Source of the DNA: Anniella stebbinsi
Lineage: Eukaryota; Chordata; Lepidosauria; Squamata; Anniellidae
Assembly: GCA_029215795.1 (NCBI GenBank)
Contig: JARDYH010000005.1
Location: forward strand, 11,254,001 to 11,318,000
Direction: 5' to 3'
DNA: 64,000 nucleotides
Shown here: in pieces, positions 23,001 to 29,998 of the stretch
How positions within the stretch are numbered: position 1 is the stretch's first letter
How the letters are laid out: every line of letters starts with the position of its first letter
Notes under the pieces: generated by a model
Databases searched by the model: none
Seen by the model: only the letters and a program-made list of their open reading frames with translations
Told to the model about the DNA's origin: nothing
Position numbers and translations under genes: made by a program

Positions 23001-26000
23001 TGCAGAAGTTTGCCTTGGAGGGCAAGAATAGCAACACAGGGAGTCAGAGCTAGCGTGCTCCTCTTCCCAAGTCATTTATGCTCACATATAGAACATCTGA
23101 GCAGGGCTTATGTTTATGGAAGATGGAGAAACACCTGCTCCCCCACTCCCACCATTGTCCAGAGTTTTAACGTATCAATTGTGGTCAGGGCCGTGCAGAG
23201 CTGGTAATATGCCCAGGACAGATGGGAAGTGTGTGCCCCCCCCCCGTTTCAAAAAAGGAGGACAACATGGCCGCCCCAAGGGGGCGTGCCCACCAACATG
23301 TCCATTCTACATAACACCTTCATATTAAACCTGTTCTACAACACCTCAAGGCACATATATCCCCGCCCCGCATGCGGCATGGCCCTCTGGAGCTTGTAGT
23401 CTGACCGTGATATTTACGAGGGACGGCTTCTGCGCTGTTTCCGTCAGGCGGGCTCCTCGCTTCTCGATGGGCCGCTTACGCTACGGAAGCAGTAGCGTAA
23501 GCTAGGGGGGACCTCCTTGTCGGAGGGCCCCCTCAAAATCGTGGCCCCTGGGCCAACTCCCCCCCCCTCTGCATGGCCCTGATTGTGGAGCTTTTCCAAA
23601 CCCTCGCTGACTCCACCCACTCCCGACACTTGACCTCTGCCCACCCCAAAGCTTGACAAGAAGTCGCAAGTCATCTGAATGCAAGCATCTTGAAATCAGA
23701 ATAGAATGAGGGGGAAATAAGCCAACGCAATTCAACTGGTTGTTGCCAGGACCTTCCCCGGGCCTCCCTTGTGTAGGACTTAGAATTGGGAAGAGAAGCA
23801 CAGACCCTGAATATAGCAGTGCAGCATATTGGAAGCACTTGCTGAAACACTGGGTATGGCAGGGATGGATGTTGAATCTCTTTCACCTGATGACCGAATG
23901 CAATTTTGAAGATGCTCTTAGGGGCTGCATTCCAGCGGTAGGTAGGGCCAAGGGGCGGCAGGGAGCAAAACTGCCAGCATATTGTAGTTTAAGGGTGCAA
24001 TCCTGTGCGCATTTAGACAGAAAGAAGTTGTACAACTCCCAGCATTCTCCAGCCAGCATGGCTGATGGGAGAATGCTGGGAGTTGTAGCAGCCTTTTCTG
24101 TCTAAACGTGCATATGATTGTGGCTTAAAGCTCTTGCTGCCGGCAGCTAAGCCTTAGCAGAAGCATTTCAACCTTTTAGCATGGGCAAAAACTAGCACAA
24201 AAGCTGGGAAACCACAAAACCATCAGCCATTGGGGGGAGGAAGGTGTGGGGCCATTTGGGGAGCCCCAGCAGGCTGGATCTGGCCTGCAGGCCTGAACTT
24301 CAACACCCCTGGGATATGAGTATGTCTAACATCCTCAACTTACAGACGAGAGAGGACTAGAATCACGGCACCAGTCCTCATTTCCTCCCTGGAGAACCCA
24401 GGACCGCCGACCACTGCACTCACCTATTTTATTTAGCACCAGGACCAGCCTCTTGCTTGCTCCAGCCTGCAGCACCGCCTGCTCAACCTGGGGGCAGCGG
24501 CAACCCTGGGGATCCCGAGCATCAAGGACTTCCAGGATCACGTCAGCCGCTTCAATCACCTAAAGAGAGAGACAACTGGGTGGGTATTTCGTCCGACACC
24601 TGGCCCAGCCCCACCGGACAGAGGAACAGTCGTGCATCCCATCCACAGCATAGCAGAAAAACAGTTGTGCCCTTCCCCATGCAAAGTGTGAAGTCTCTCC
24701 CCATCCCCACTCACCTTCCTGAACTCCCTGTAATAGGCCTTGCAGGAGCTGTCTTTCTCTAGCAGGGCATGCTTTGCCATTTGCTTCAGATCCATCTCCT
24801 GTGTGGACCGGGGGGGGGGGGGGGGGGAAATAAGCTGAGATATACGGCATACACATATAGCAAAAGACAAAAAATCCCACTAAGGTAGGAGGGACAGGAT
24901 TGGTCTTCCTGGTGGGTAGTAGGGAAAGCCAGCTTCAGGTAAAGCGCAAACATCCATGGTTTAGTGGTACAGTCATGCAGCAACATAGGTGCTACAGTCT
25001 TCACCCAGGGACTTTTGACCTGTGTTGGCTCTTGCAAGGATGGAGGAGAGAAGGCTTATAAGGCACCTTGTTGACTATGGCTGCAATCCTATACACCAGA
25101 GATGGGGGACGTGGGGCCCTCCAGACGTGGTTGAACTGCAACCCCCATCATCCCTCACCGTTAGCTGTGCTGGCTGTGCTGGCTGGAATTGCAGTCCAAC
25201 ATCATCTAGAGGGTCACATGTTTTCCATCCCTGCTATGAACACGATCAGTGGGATGGACTTCTGAGTAGACATGCATAAGTTTACACTGCAGTAGATTCT
25301 GTATAAAATGTTGAGCCTAAATCCATCACAGAGTTAGACTTGCTTAAGCCCACTGAAACCAACGGATGTAGGCGTGCCAAACAGTGAGCCGGTTCATACG
25401 TAAGGATAAGCCAGAATTCAGAAATAAACAAGCTGCGCGATTGATCTCACTTGGCTCCTACCAGGGGGAGTGGCTAAACAAACCAGGAAACCTCTGTCCA
25501 TGGTTTCTTTAGTGTTGCGTCCGAACAGGGATCTCAGGTTCCCAGAAAGATAAGCCAGGGTTTGTTCTTGGCTTACAATTCCAGCTTGTCAGAATCCAAC
25601 TCTGACAGCTGCGTCTGTTTGCTTGCAGCCTTTGCTGTATCAACATAAGGGTTTACTCCCACCCATGCGAAGCTGGGTCAGTTTGCTAGTCTACAATACA
25701 AGAGGCTGTCTGTCAGCACTATAGTTCCAAGACCAAGAAACCTAGACACTTGAAACTTAGTATGCATACTAAGAGGACCCTAGAGGTGTGCCCGTAGGGG
25801 TTATTTGCAAATGCATTAATTAATGTTAATTCTACTGCGTCCTTGTGTTTGAAGCCTGCAGTACTGTCTTCAATCACTAGGTGACAGGCTTCAGCAACCA
25901 ATGCATAGCTTTGCAGTTGAGACTATGAAGCCAGCGGGGAATAGTCCAAGGAACGGAGTTATCCGGCTGTCCCTGCGAGCCTGTCCCTCTCAGGGGGAAT

Positions 26001-29000
26001 GGCATGAACAGGCCCCTTCCTCAAGGGACTATAGGGCTGGGCCTAGAAAGGCCAGCAACTGTGGCTTCGCTCAGACAGAGTGGACACAATGGGTCCAAGT
26101 CCGACAGCTACAGAACTCATTGAAGGCTTCACCGTATCCAACTATTCCCACCCATGCGAGGCCGGTTCCGTTCGCCAGCAAACTAAAAACGGCTGTAAGA
26201 GCACACCAGGCAAATTGCAGTACACCCGTGAGGGTGATCTCGGCCACACTTTCATTACCTTCTGCTCAAAATGCTGCTGCCTGCGCAAGGCGTCCCTCTG
26301 CAGCCCTTCTAGGCTCCGAAACCGGCCAATTTCCTTCTGCCGAGCCATGTGTTGCCGTTCCTGCAGTTCTGTAACCTGGTTGAGAGGTGCAGAGACTTAA
26401 CCTACGGTGAGCGCCACCAGCCCCCTGGGAAAGATGTCCTTTTCTGGTCCTCCGAAGCATGGAACCAGCTTTTGGCCTTCCAAGCTCCACTGATGCTCGG
26501 CGGAGAAAGGCATCCCCAAAGCCAGCCCTGGCTCCATTTTCCCCATGCAGCTGTTCCCACTTCTTGGTCTCACCCGTTTCTGCTTCAGTGCTGCTTGCTT
26601 TTTGACAAGCTCTTTGAGATGCGACAGCTGAGGCACCCCGGGGTCCTTTTTCCCGTGTTTCTTTGCATCCCTTTTCTACAAAAGCCAAAGCAATAAAGTC
26701 AGTGAATCGGGCCTGGCATGAGACATAAAGATATAGAGGAGGGACAGGCAACCTTTCTGCCCCCAAACGATCTCAAGTGCTGGTGTGAGCTGGCACCACA
26801 CACACATGGCCTTCCCCCTTCCGCACCCACTTTCCCCACACCCCAATACACATACGCTTGAGGCTCCTGCTTCTCAGCAGGTGGGGATTCAAAGGCTTAG
26901 AATACGGATAGGGAATGTGCGGCCGGCCATGAGTTGTGGGAAAGCTACTCCCATCAGCCCTCAGCATTGTCTAGGCTGGCTAGGGCTGATGGGAAATACA
27001 GTCCAACAACATGTGAAGAGCCACACATTCCCCACCCCTGGTTTAAACCCCCTCCCCCCCCATCCCGGTGTGTTGTGATCCCTTTGAAAATGGGACCCTG
27101 CTGGGGATACCCAGCATAATCCTGGCTTTCAACCCTGCTGGGATGGAGAAAACCAGACTCCTTCCCAGCTGAGAAAGATCACAGTTTGATGGGCTGGGAG
27201 CCACGTGATTGACATGGGAGCGAAGGCGCACAGGGATCATTCTCCCCACATGCCTTCCTTCCTATCGGCTGTGGGGTATTCGGGGAAGGCAGGGGAAAGT
27301 TGGGCACCCACCTGCGCAGCCCATATATATTTATTACGTTTATGCACCGCCCAATAGCCGAAGCTTTCTGAGCAGTTCACAAAGCACACCCTAGAGCCAT
27401 AAAGTAAAAACGCAACATAAAACATCGTATTAAAAACCCTGTGCTACAGAAATTCATCTCAGTATCACAGTGAAATTAAGAGATCCTAGCTGAAGAATCC
27501 CTTTCAGCGGGAGTGCTAAACTCAGTTTTGGAGAAACTCTTGAGGGTGGGTGGGGCCAAAGGCAAAGGTGGCAGGGTTAAGATTACAAAAACATATCAAC
27601 ACGTTTTAGTTTAAAGCTCTTGTTGCCTGTATGTAAGCCTTAGGTGAGGTATTTCAACCTTTTTTGAATGGGCAAAAAACTGGAGAGCTGGCTTAGAATA
27701 CCAGAAGGATCAGATCTGGCCCCCGGGCCTGAGGTTCCTCACCCCTGCTCTACCAATTGACACTCAGTCAGTGGCTCCATCCTTTTGCCCCTCAAAGATA
27801 GGAACAGTGGAATTCCATCCAATTCCCTACCCACTTTGTCTTCCCTTGCAGAGTCAACATATTCTCTTAATGTTTCCCTATCTGCAAACAGGACTCTGGA
27901 TTTTAACTCGTTTGCAGTTTACAGTTTGCACTCTCTAACCTTCACCTCTTCTTTTGATCCTGCACCATCTGACTTCTGTCCTCTGTCCTCCAATAAAACT
28001 GACCTCACTCAAGTTGCAGGCAATCGTCTCCATGCAAAATCCAAAGATCCATCCTTGTACTTCTTCACCGCTCTGCTGCCTTCAGGGCAGCTTTCTTTTT
28101 GCTCAACTCTTCCATGCCCACCCCCCGCACTCAATCTCACTTATGAACAGCAGAAAACAGTCAGTAATGCGTCAGCCTCAGCTCACCTTGCCATGTTTGG
28201 GTCTCTTCCCAGATTTTTTCTGCTCTGCCAAATGGAAGGGAGGAGGGAAAATGAGAATTAAGGTGAACACCATTTTACCCTATCTGGACAGAGATAGCCT
28301 AGCTACAGTTATCCATGCTCTCATAATCTCTCGTTTGGATTACTGCAATGCGTTATACGTGGGGATGCCTTTGAAAACGGTCTGGAAACTTCAGCTGGTA
28401 CAAAACAGGGCAGCACATTTGCTAACAGGGACTGGCCAACGAGATCACATTATGCCAGTCCTTTTCCAGCATCACTGGCTGCAGGTCCAGGTCCCGGCCC
28501 AATTCAAAGTGCTGGTACTAACATTTAAAGCCCTAAACGGCTTGGGGCCAGGTTATCTAAAGGAACGCCTCCTCCCATATGTACCTGCCCGGACCCTAAG
28601 GTCATCGTCAGGGGTCCTTCTCCGTGAGCCCCTGCCAAAGGAAGTGAGACAGGTGGCCACTAGGAGGAGGGCCTTCTCTGCTGTGGCACCCTGGCTGAGG
28701 AATGAGCTCCCCAGAGAGGTTCGCCTGGCGCCTACTTTGCACTCCTTTTGTCGCCAGGTGAAGACCTTTTTATTCTCCCAGCATTTTAACAGCTTAAATT
28801 AATTCAATTTTAACCCTTGCTGTTTTAAATTTGTATTTTAATCTGTATTAATCTCTGCTGCTTGGTTTTATCCTGGTTGTGTTTTTATATTGTATGTTAT
28901 TTTTGTGTTTTTAGATTGTGGTTTGTTTTATATTTCTTAAAATGATTACATGGTTTTAACTTTTGTGAACCGCCCAGAGAGCTTCGGCTATAGGGCAGTA

Positions 29001-29625
29001 TAAAAATGCAATAAATAAATAAACAAATAAATTACCCCTATGAGGGAAGGTTACAACTGGGATTGTTTAGCTTGGAAATAAGGTGGCTAAGGGGAGACAT
29101 GATAGAGTTGTACAAAATTGTGCATGGTGTGGAGAATGTGGATAGGGAGACGCTTTTCTCCCTCTCCGATAATACTAGAAACCCAGGGGGTCATCCCGTG
29201 AAGCTGATTGGTGGGAGATTCAGGACAGATAAAAGGAAGTGCTTCTTCACACAGCACATAGTTAAACTCTGGAATTCACTACCACAGGATGTACTGATGA
29301 CCACAAATTTGGATGGCTTTAAAAAGGGGTTAGAAAAATTCCTAGAGGAGAAAGCTATCAAAGGCTACTAGTCCAAGCAGTACACCTATGTACTCCAGTT
29401 GCCGGGGAACATGGGCGGGAGGGTGCTGTTGCACTCAAGTTCCGCTTGTGGATTTCCCATGAGCAGCTGTGCGGTCACTGTGTGAACAGAATGCTGGACT
29501 AGATGGACCCTTGGTCTCATCCAGCATGGCTCTTCTTACGTTCTTATGTACATCTGGAATCTCAACCAAATTGGAATCAGTGTTTGACCCATAAACCGAG
29601 TAGAAGACTTACTGTGCCGGGTCAT
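11062..29625 (-). CDS. GNL3L: GNL3L, nucleostemin-like nucleolar GTPase, complete 15-exon coding region
   Basis: Joined exons on the - strand: 29625-29613, 28224-28187, 26675-26574, 26360-26259, 24798-24715, 24559-24424, 22220-22117, 21226-21082, 19514-19427, 17721-17544, 16319-16177, 15988-15852, 14713-14574, 12611-12440, 11129-11062. They total 1650 nt (549 residues plus stop) and every junction is phase-compatible. The product is a circularly permuted YlqF/YawG-type GTPase acting in the nucleolus in ribosome biogenesis (family knowledge). Motif order is G5-like DARDP (126-130), G4 NKID (156-159), G1 GFPNVGKSS (242-250), then G3 DCPG (286-289). A Lys/Arg-rich N-terminus and the Lys/Arg-rich segment near 514-527 fit nucleolar targeting. 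It matches human GNL3L (582 residues) better than GNL3, for example [17 protein letters not shown] and [10 protein letters not shown]. Head-to-head position with FGD1 agrees with the mammalian arrangement. Confidence 0.93.
11130..12439 (-). other. GNL3L intron 14
   Basis: Contains the 531-bp family E transposon-like element (11406-11936). The remaining sequence shows no exon or clear repeat. Confidence 0.6.
11406..11936. mobile_element. Family E non-autonomous DNA transposon, long copy
   Basis: Terminal inverted repeats of about 30 bp: GGCTCAGTTCAGACAACACG continuing TTAGTCAACG, and the reverse complement at the right end. Subterminal CCACCGTTG/CAACGGTGG-type motifs recur inside. There is no transposase ORF; the 119- and 123-residue open frames on both strands have no recognisable domain. 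The termini share the TTCAGACAACACG core with the element at 50960-51172. Confidence 0.75.
12440..12611 (-). CDS. GNL3L: GNL3L exon 14
   Basis: TCCCTAG acceptor and GGCAG|GTAAAG donor. Phase 0 in, phase 1 out. Encodes [20 protein letters not shown] onwards through DPLHQGQGL to a basic end ([11 protein letters not shown]). This matches the human DPLQQGQAL..KNKKKMQKRA segment. Residues 471-527. Confidence 0.9.
13366..13530 (-). mobile_element. tRNA-derived MIR-like SINE
   Basis: Reverse orientation. The body reads TCCTCACAACAGCCCTGTGA and GGTAGGTTAGGCTTAGAGAC, then CCCAAGCTCACC, and it ends in the complement of a tRNA-like head (GGGGATTTGAATAGTC..GCACCACACCAGC). Confidence 0.75.
13974..14031. 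repeat. CT microsatellite
   Basis: About 29 uninterrupted CT units in GNL3L intron 13. Apparent ORFs of poly-Leu/Ser or Arg/Glu across it are artefacts. Confidence 0.95.
14574..14713 (-). CDS. GNL3L: GNL3L exon 13
   Basis: ATTGCAG acceptor and GGAG|GTAGGC donor. Phase 1 in, phase 0 out. Acidic peptide beginning [20 protein letters not shown] and continuing through [19 protein letters not shown]. This low-complexity acidic region lies between the GTPase core and the basic C-terminus and is poorly conserved across the family. Joining directly to exon 12 gives a split His codon. Residues 425-470. Confidence 0.8.
14714..15851 (-). other. GNL3L intron 12
   Basis: Contains poly-G (about 15121-15133 and 15751-15765) and a CA microsatellite (15701-15727). 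A possible but unsupported extra exon near 15580-15672 is discussed under findings. Confidence 0.55.
15701..15727. repeat. CA microsatellite
   Basis: About 13 CA units in GNL3L intron 12. Confidence 0.9.
15852..15988 (-). CDS. GNL3L: GNL3L exon 12
   Basis: CTCCTTTAG acceptor and GGCAC|GTAAGT donor. Phase 2 in, phase 1 out. Encodes [20 protein letters not shown] then [20 protein letters not shown]. This is nearly collinear with human GNL3L [23 protein letters not shown] and is one of the strongest identifiers against GNL3. Residues 379-423. Confidence 0.93.
16177..16319 (-). CDS. GNL3L: GNL3L exon 11
   Basis: Acceptor after a CCCCCACCCCCAAAAAG tract; donor ACAAG|GTGATT. Phase 0 in, phase 2 out. 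Encodes [20 protein letters not shown] and [20 protein letters not shown], then ALLSDWT. This is the helical region after the GTPase core, matching human YYGVSGFQTTEHFL..GKKKKGG. Residues 331-377. Confidence 0.92.
16593..16710 (+). mobile_element. L2-type LINE/SINE 3' end plus TAA microsatellite
   Basis: Contains the characteristic 3' hairpin CCGCCCAGAGAGCTTCGGCT and ATGGGGCGGTATATAAATG, shared with the L2 element ending near 29025. It is followed by an interrupted TAA/TAC tract (16647-16708). Confidence 0.7.
16757..16832 (+). repeat. Dispersed repeat family G copy
   Basis: GCTGTGATCCCATGCCCATT followed by CCCATTGAGCTCAAATCTTA and CTAAGTAGACATG. Same family as 56093-56178 and 61312-61398. 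The family is partly palindromic. Confidence 0.5.
17544..17721 (-). CDS. GNL3L: GNL3L exon 10 (G3 motif)
   Basis: CTTTTAG acceptor and GCAGCAG|GTAGGT donor. Phase 2 in, phase 0 out. Completes Lys271, then [24 protein letters not shown] is the G3 (DxPG) motif. It continues to [20 protein letters not shown] and KRCNKQQ, matching human [20 protein letters not shown]. Residues 272-330. Confidence 0.93.
17950..18075 (-). mobile_element. MIR-like SINE fragment
   Basis: Reverse orientation body: TATCCTCGTAACAACTCTGT and GAGGTAGGTTAGACTGAG, followed by the complement of a tRNA-like head. Homologous to 13366-13530. Confidence 0.6.
18100..18516 (+). mobile_element. hAT-like non-autonomous element, family C copy 1
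   Basis: Starts AGGGTGGGGAACCTTTTTTG and carries GGGCCAGATTGGTC. It ends near GGCCAGAGTTTCCCC. It shares this organisation (CAGGGGTG..AACCTC ends, hydrophobic T-rich middle) with copies at 20150, 21702, 23860, 27490, 32438 and 39236. The boundaries are approximate. Confidence 0.5.
18803..19105 (-). mobile_element. CR1-type LINE ORF2 C-terminal fragment
   Basis: On the - strand an open frame contains [20 protein letters not shown] and [20 protein letters not shown]. This is homologous to the CR1 fragment at 29038-29548. It is 5'-truncated and not functional. Confidence 0.8.
19427..19514 (-). CDS. GNL3L: GNL3L exon 9 (G1/P-loop)
   Basis: CCTGCAG acceptor and CACCAA|GTACGT donor. Phase 1 in, phase 2 out. 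Encodes [20 protein letters not shown] and [18 protein letters not shown] is the P-loop, and the following Thr-containing loop is the G2 region. Residues 242-270. Confidence 0.94.
19775..20091 (-). mobile_element. Palindromic MITE family A, copy 2
   Basis: 317 bp. Starts GGGTGACCATATGAAAAGGA, ends with the reverse complement, and is flanked by TA on each side. The centre (ACTAGAGCAATCAGATAC) shows minus orientation. It is more diverged internally than the other copies (for example CATGCATG in place of the usual TATGCAATTAG). Confidence 0.8.
20150..20415 (+). mobile_element. hAT-like family C copy 2
   Basis: Shares TTTCAGCCTCAGGGCTGAAT, TTTAGTTTAAAATTCTTGCT and GCATTTCAACCATTTAGAAT with other family C copies. 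Boundaries approximate. Confidence 0.5.
20836..20965. mobile_element. Family H palindromic repeat
   Basis: Left arm TTGGAGTTCAACTCCCATCA and CCCCAGCCAGCATGGCC face a decayed right arm GGACTGTAGTCCAAAACATT. The flanks resemble GGTGCCTTCCAGATCTTTTG and CACCTGGCTGGGGAAGGCTG. Other copies are near 21275, 25098, 26905, 29865, 50719 and 58591. Confidence 0.55.
21082..21226 (-). CDS. GNL3L: GNL3L exon 8
   Basis: CTCCTCCAG acceptor and TTGTGG|GTAAGC donor. Phase 0 in, phase 1 out. Encodes [40 protein letters not shown], then TSISVGVV. This is equivalent to human SVPVDQASESLL..CFGAENLMRVLGNYCR..IRVGVVG. Residues 194-241, immediately before the P-loop. Confidence 0.93.
21275..21378. mobile_element. 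Family H palindromic repeat, partial
   Basis: CCATGGCTGGCTGGGGCATG, GGAATTGTAGTCCAACACAT and CTGGAGGACGCCAGGTTGAG. Lies about 50 bp from the acceptor of GNL3L exon 8. Intron 7 continues to 22116. Confidence 0.5.
21702..22035 (+). mobile_element. hAT-like family C copy 3
   Basis: Starts CCAGGGATGCAGAACCTCTT. Contains GAGGGCCGAATTCCATTTTG, TATTTTAGGTTATAGCTCTT and GTGTTTCAGCCTTTTAGAGT, and ends near GGCCTGAGGTACAGC. In GNL3L intron 7. Confidence 0.55.
22117..22220 (-). CDS. GNL3L: GNL3L exon 7
   Basis: TAACCCAG acceptor and ACTTG|GTACGT donor. Phase 1 in, phase 0 out. Completes Asp159 of NKID, then [20 protein letters not shown] and [14 protein letters not shown]. Strong match to human [20 protein letters not shown]. 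Residues 159-193. Confidence 0.94.
23186..23581. mobile_element. 396-bp hAT-like non-autonomous element
   Basis: Ends CAGGGCCGTGCAGAG and CTCTGCATGGCCCTG are inverted repeats with one mismatch. Flanking octamers ATTGTGGT and ATTGTGGA match at 7 of 8 positions, which fits the 8-bp duplication of hAT transposons. Interior is C/G-rich with no transposase. Confidence 0.7.
23860..24312 (+). mobile_element. hAT-like family C copy 4, interrupted
   Basis: Contains family C blocks TCTCTTTCACCTGATGACCG and CATATTGTAGTTTAA. It resumes after the insert with TTAAAGCTCTTGCTGCCGG and GCATTTCAACCTTTTAGC, and ends near GGCCTGAACTTCAACACCCC. The nested element occupies 23993-24124. Confidence 0.6.
23993..24124. 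mobile_element. TTAA-flanked palindromic element (family F), piggyBac-type footprint
   Basis: 132-bp palindrome with arms GCATTTAGACAGAAAG and TTTTCTGTCTAAACGTGC. It carries a shared ACAACTCCCAGCATTCTCC inverted core. It is flanked by TTAA on both sides (23989-23992 and 24125-24128), and the flanks rejoin to the family C sequence TAGTTTAAAGCTC. A decayed relative lies at 32303-32396. Confidence 0.7.
24424..24559 (-). CDS. GNL3L: GNL3L exon 6 (G5-like and G4 motifs)
   Basis: CTCTTTAG acceptor and AAATAG|GTGAGT donor. Phase 0 in, phase 1 out. Encodes [20 protein letters not shown] then [30 protein letters not shown] and NKI(D) placed ahead of the P-loop show the circular permutation of this GTPase family. 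Residues 114-158. Confidence 0.95.
24715..24798 (-). CDS. GNL3L: GNL3L exon 5
   Basis: CCACACAG acceptor and GGAAG|GTGAGT donor, phase 0 both ends. Encodes [20 protein letters not shown] and AYYREFRK. The AYYREFRK end equals human AYYKEFRK. Residues 86-113. Upstream of the acceptor is a long poly-C (poly-G on +, 24811-24828). Confidence 0.92.
24799..26258 (-). other. GNL3L intron 4
   Basis: Contains a family G repeat interrupted by a family H palindrome (25078-25285). A weak inverted-repeat pair near 25387-25560 (GGTTCATACG and GCGTCCGAACAGG) may be another decayed element. No exon seen. Confidence 0.5.
25078..25285 (+). repeat. Family G repeat interrupted by family H palindrome
   Basis: The left piece, GGCTGCAATCCTATACA, and the right piece, GATGGACTTCTGAGTAGACA with TGCATAAG, are the two halves of a family G copy. 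Between them (about 25098-25240) is a family H element with arms GTTGAACTGCAACCCCCATC and GGAATTGCAGTCCAACATCA. Confidence 0.5.
26259..26360 (-). CDS. GNL3L: GNL3L exon 4
   Basis: Acceptor GAACTGCAG|GAACGG and donor CAGAAG|GTAATG, phase 0 both ends. Encodes [20 protein letters not shown] and [21 protein letters not shown] 9 bp upstream would put the exon out of frame, so the CTGCAG site was preferred. It is a charged, helical N-terminal region. Residues 52-85. Confidence 0.9.
26574..26675 (-). CDS. GNL3L: GNL3L exon 3
   Basis: TTTTGTAG acceptor and AAACGG|GTGAGA donor, phase 0 both ends. Encodes [20 protein letters not shown] and [14 protein letters not shown]. The KKDPGVP motif is typical of the nucleostemin family N-terminal basic domain. 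Residues 18-51. Confidence 0.92.
26905..27044. mobile_element. Family H palindromic repeat
   Basis: AAAGCTACTCCCATCAGCCC faces GGGCTGATGGGAAATACAGT, with GTCTAGGCTGGCTAGG at the centre and a CCCCACCCCTGGTTT-like right end. Confidence 0.5.
27325..27440 (-). mobile_element. L2-type 3' end, reverse orientation
   Basis: TTATTACGTTTATGCACCGC, CCAATAGCCGAAGCTTTCTG and AGCAGTTCACAAAG: the reverse complement of the L2 3' hairpin region seen at 28965-29025. Confidence 0.65.
27490..27755 (+). mobile_element. hAT-like family C copy 5
   Basis: CCCTTTCAGCGGGAGTGCTA, TTTTAGTTTAAAGCTCTTGT and GTATTTCAACCTTTTTTGAA, ending GGCCTGAGGTTCCTCACCCC then TGC. Confidence 0.55.
28187..28224 (-). CDS. GNL3L: GNL3L exon 2
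   Basis: Acceptor TTTGGCAG|AGCAG and donor GGCAAG|GTGAGC. With the last base of exon 1 it encodes [14 protein letters not shown] second AG three codons in (GCAG|AAAAAA) would break the frame relative to exon 1. Basic nucleolar-targeting N-terminus, similar to human RHKNKKPGEGSKGHKK. Residues 5-17. Confidence 0.85.
28257..29030 (+). mobile_element. L2-type LINE, 3' portion with partial reverse-transcriptase reading frame
   Basis: A continuous frame to 28802 encodes the C-terminal region typical of L2 elements: [60 protein letters not shown] and [20 protein letters not shown]. It is followed by a 3' UTR with the hairpin CCGCCCAGAGAGCTTCGGCT and an AATAAATAAA tail. It is 5'-truncated, has no catalytic core, and is opposite in strand to GNL3L. 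It lies about 30 bp upstream (intron side) of GNL3L exon 2. Confidence 0.88.
29038..29548 (+). mobile_element. CR1-type LINE, 3' end
   Basis: An open frame to about 29371 encodes [40 protein letters not shown] and [20 protein letters not shown] (ORF2 C-terminus). It is followed by the 3' UTR ending AATGCTGGACTAGATGGACC and CAGCATGGCTCTTCTTACGT. It starts right after the L2 tail. 5'-truncated. Confidence 0.88.
29613..29625 (-). CDS. GNL3L: GNL3L exon 1 (coding start)
   Basis: ATG at 29625-29623 followed by ACCCGGCACA and a consensus donor GTAAGTC. Joined to exon 2 this gives MTRHKQKKSGK, resembling the human MMKLRHKNKKPGEG start. The upstream acceptor that would connect it to the CpG-rich noncoding exon was not identified with certainty. 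A pyrimidine-rich stretch lies just before the ATG. Confidence 0.7.
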
Positions 29626-29864
29626 GATGTCAAAAGCAGGGAGAGAGGCAGGGGTGCCCAACTCTAGATTCAGCAGCCACTAGAGACACTTCTAAACTAC
29701 TCCTTTTTCTGATTAACAATGCCTGGGAAAGAAACAAACGGTGCCAGCTCCATTTCAAAAGCAAAGATCTCAGCTTAGGAGTGAGGGAAGAGGAGGAACC
29801 CGATGTTCTATTCTTATTGAAGCAGGCATAGCAAACTAAGGCTGAGAGCAGATGGGTCACAACC

Positions 29865-29998
29865 TTCCCCAACCTTGTGCCCTCCAGATGGTGTTGAGCC
29901 ACAACTCCCAGCATTCCTGACTACTGGCTGTGCTGGCTGGGGCTGATAGGAGTTGTAGCCCAACACGGCTGGAGGGCCCCAACTTGGGGAAGGCTGGT
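29865..29998. mobile_element. Family H palindromic repeat
   Basis: CCTTCCCCAACCTTGTGCCC, CACAACTCCCAGCATTCCTG, TGGCTGTGCTGGCTGGGGCT, GATAGGAGTTGTAGCCCAAC and CTTGGGGAAGGCTGGTATAC. Clear arms on both sides. The best-preserved family H copy in the window. Confidence 0.65.

Larger units (their letters stand above)
22221..24423 (-). other. GNL3L intron 6
   Basis: Contains a 396-bp hAT-like element with near-perfect 8-bp duplication (23186-23581) and a family C element interrupted by a TTAA-flanked palindrome (23860-24312). No exon recognised between exons 6 and 7. Confidence 0.55.
26676..28186 (-). other. GNL3L intron 2
   Basis: Contains a family H palindrome (26905-27044), an L2 3' end (27325-27440, reverse) and a family C element (27490-27755). 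No exon recognised. Confidence 0.55.

Noticed and set aside
24335..24559. A start codon inside GNL3L exon 6 giving a short GTPase fragment
   Set aside because: The Met arises from intron-exon sequence (a CAC/CAT context upstream). The real reading enters through the CTCTTTAG acceptor as VIEAADV.
27954..28802. 282-codon open frame on +
   Set aside because: The C-terminal part is the reverse-transcriptase end of an L2 LINE and the N-terminal part is chance read-through of non-LINE sequence. It is not a host gene.
11062..29625. Assignment to GNL3 (nucleostemin) instead of GNL3L
   Set aside because: Some segments ([15 protein letters not shown]) resemble GNL3. However, the G1 neighbourhood, [33 protein letters not shown] and the C-terminal tail match GNL3L, and FGD1 is the neighbour.
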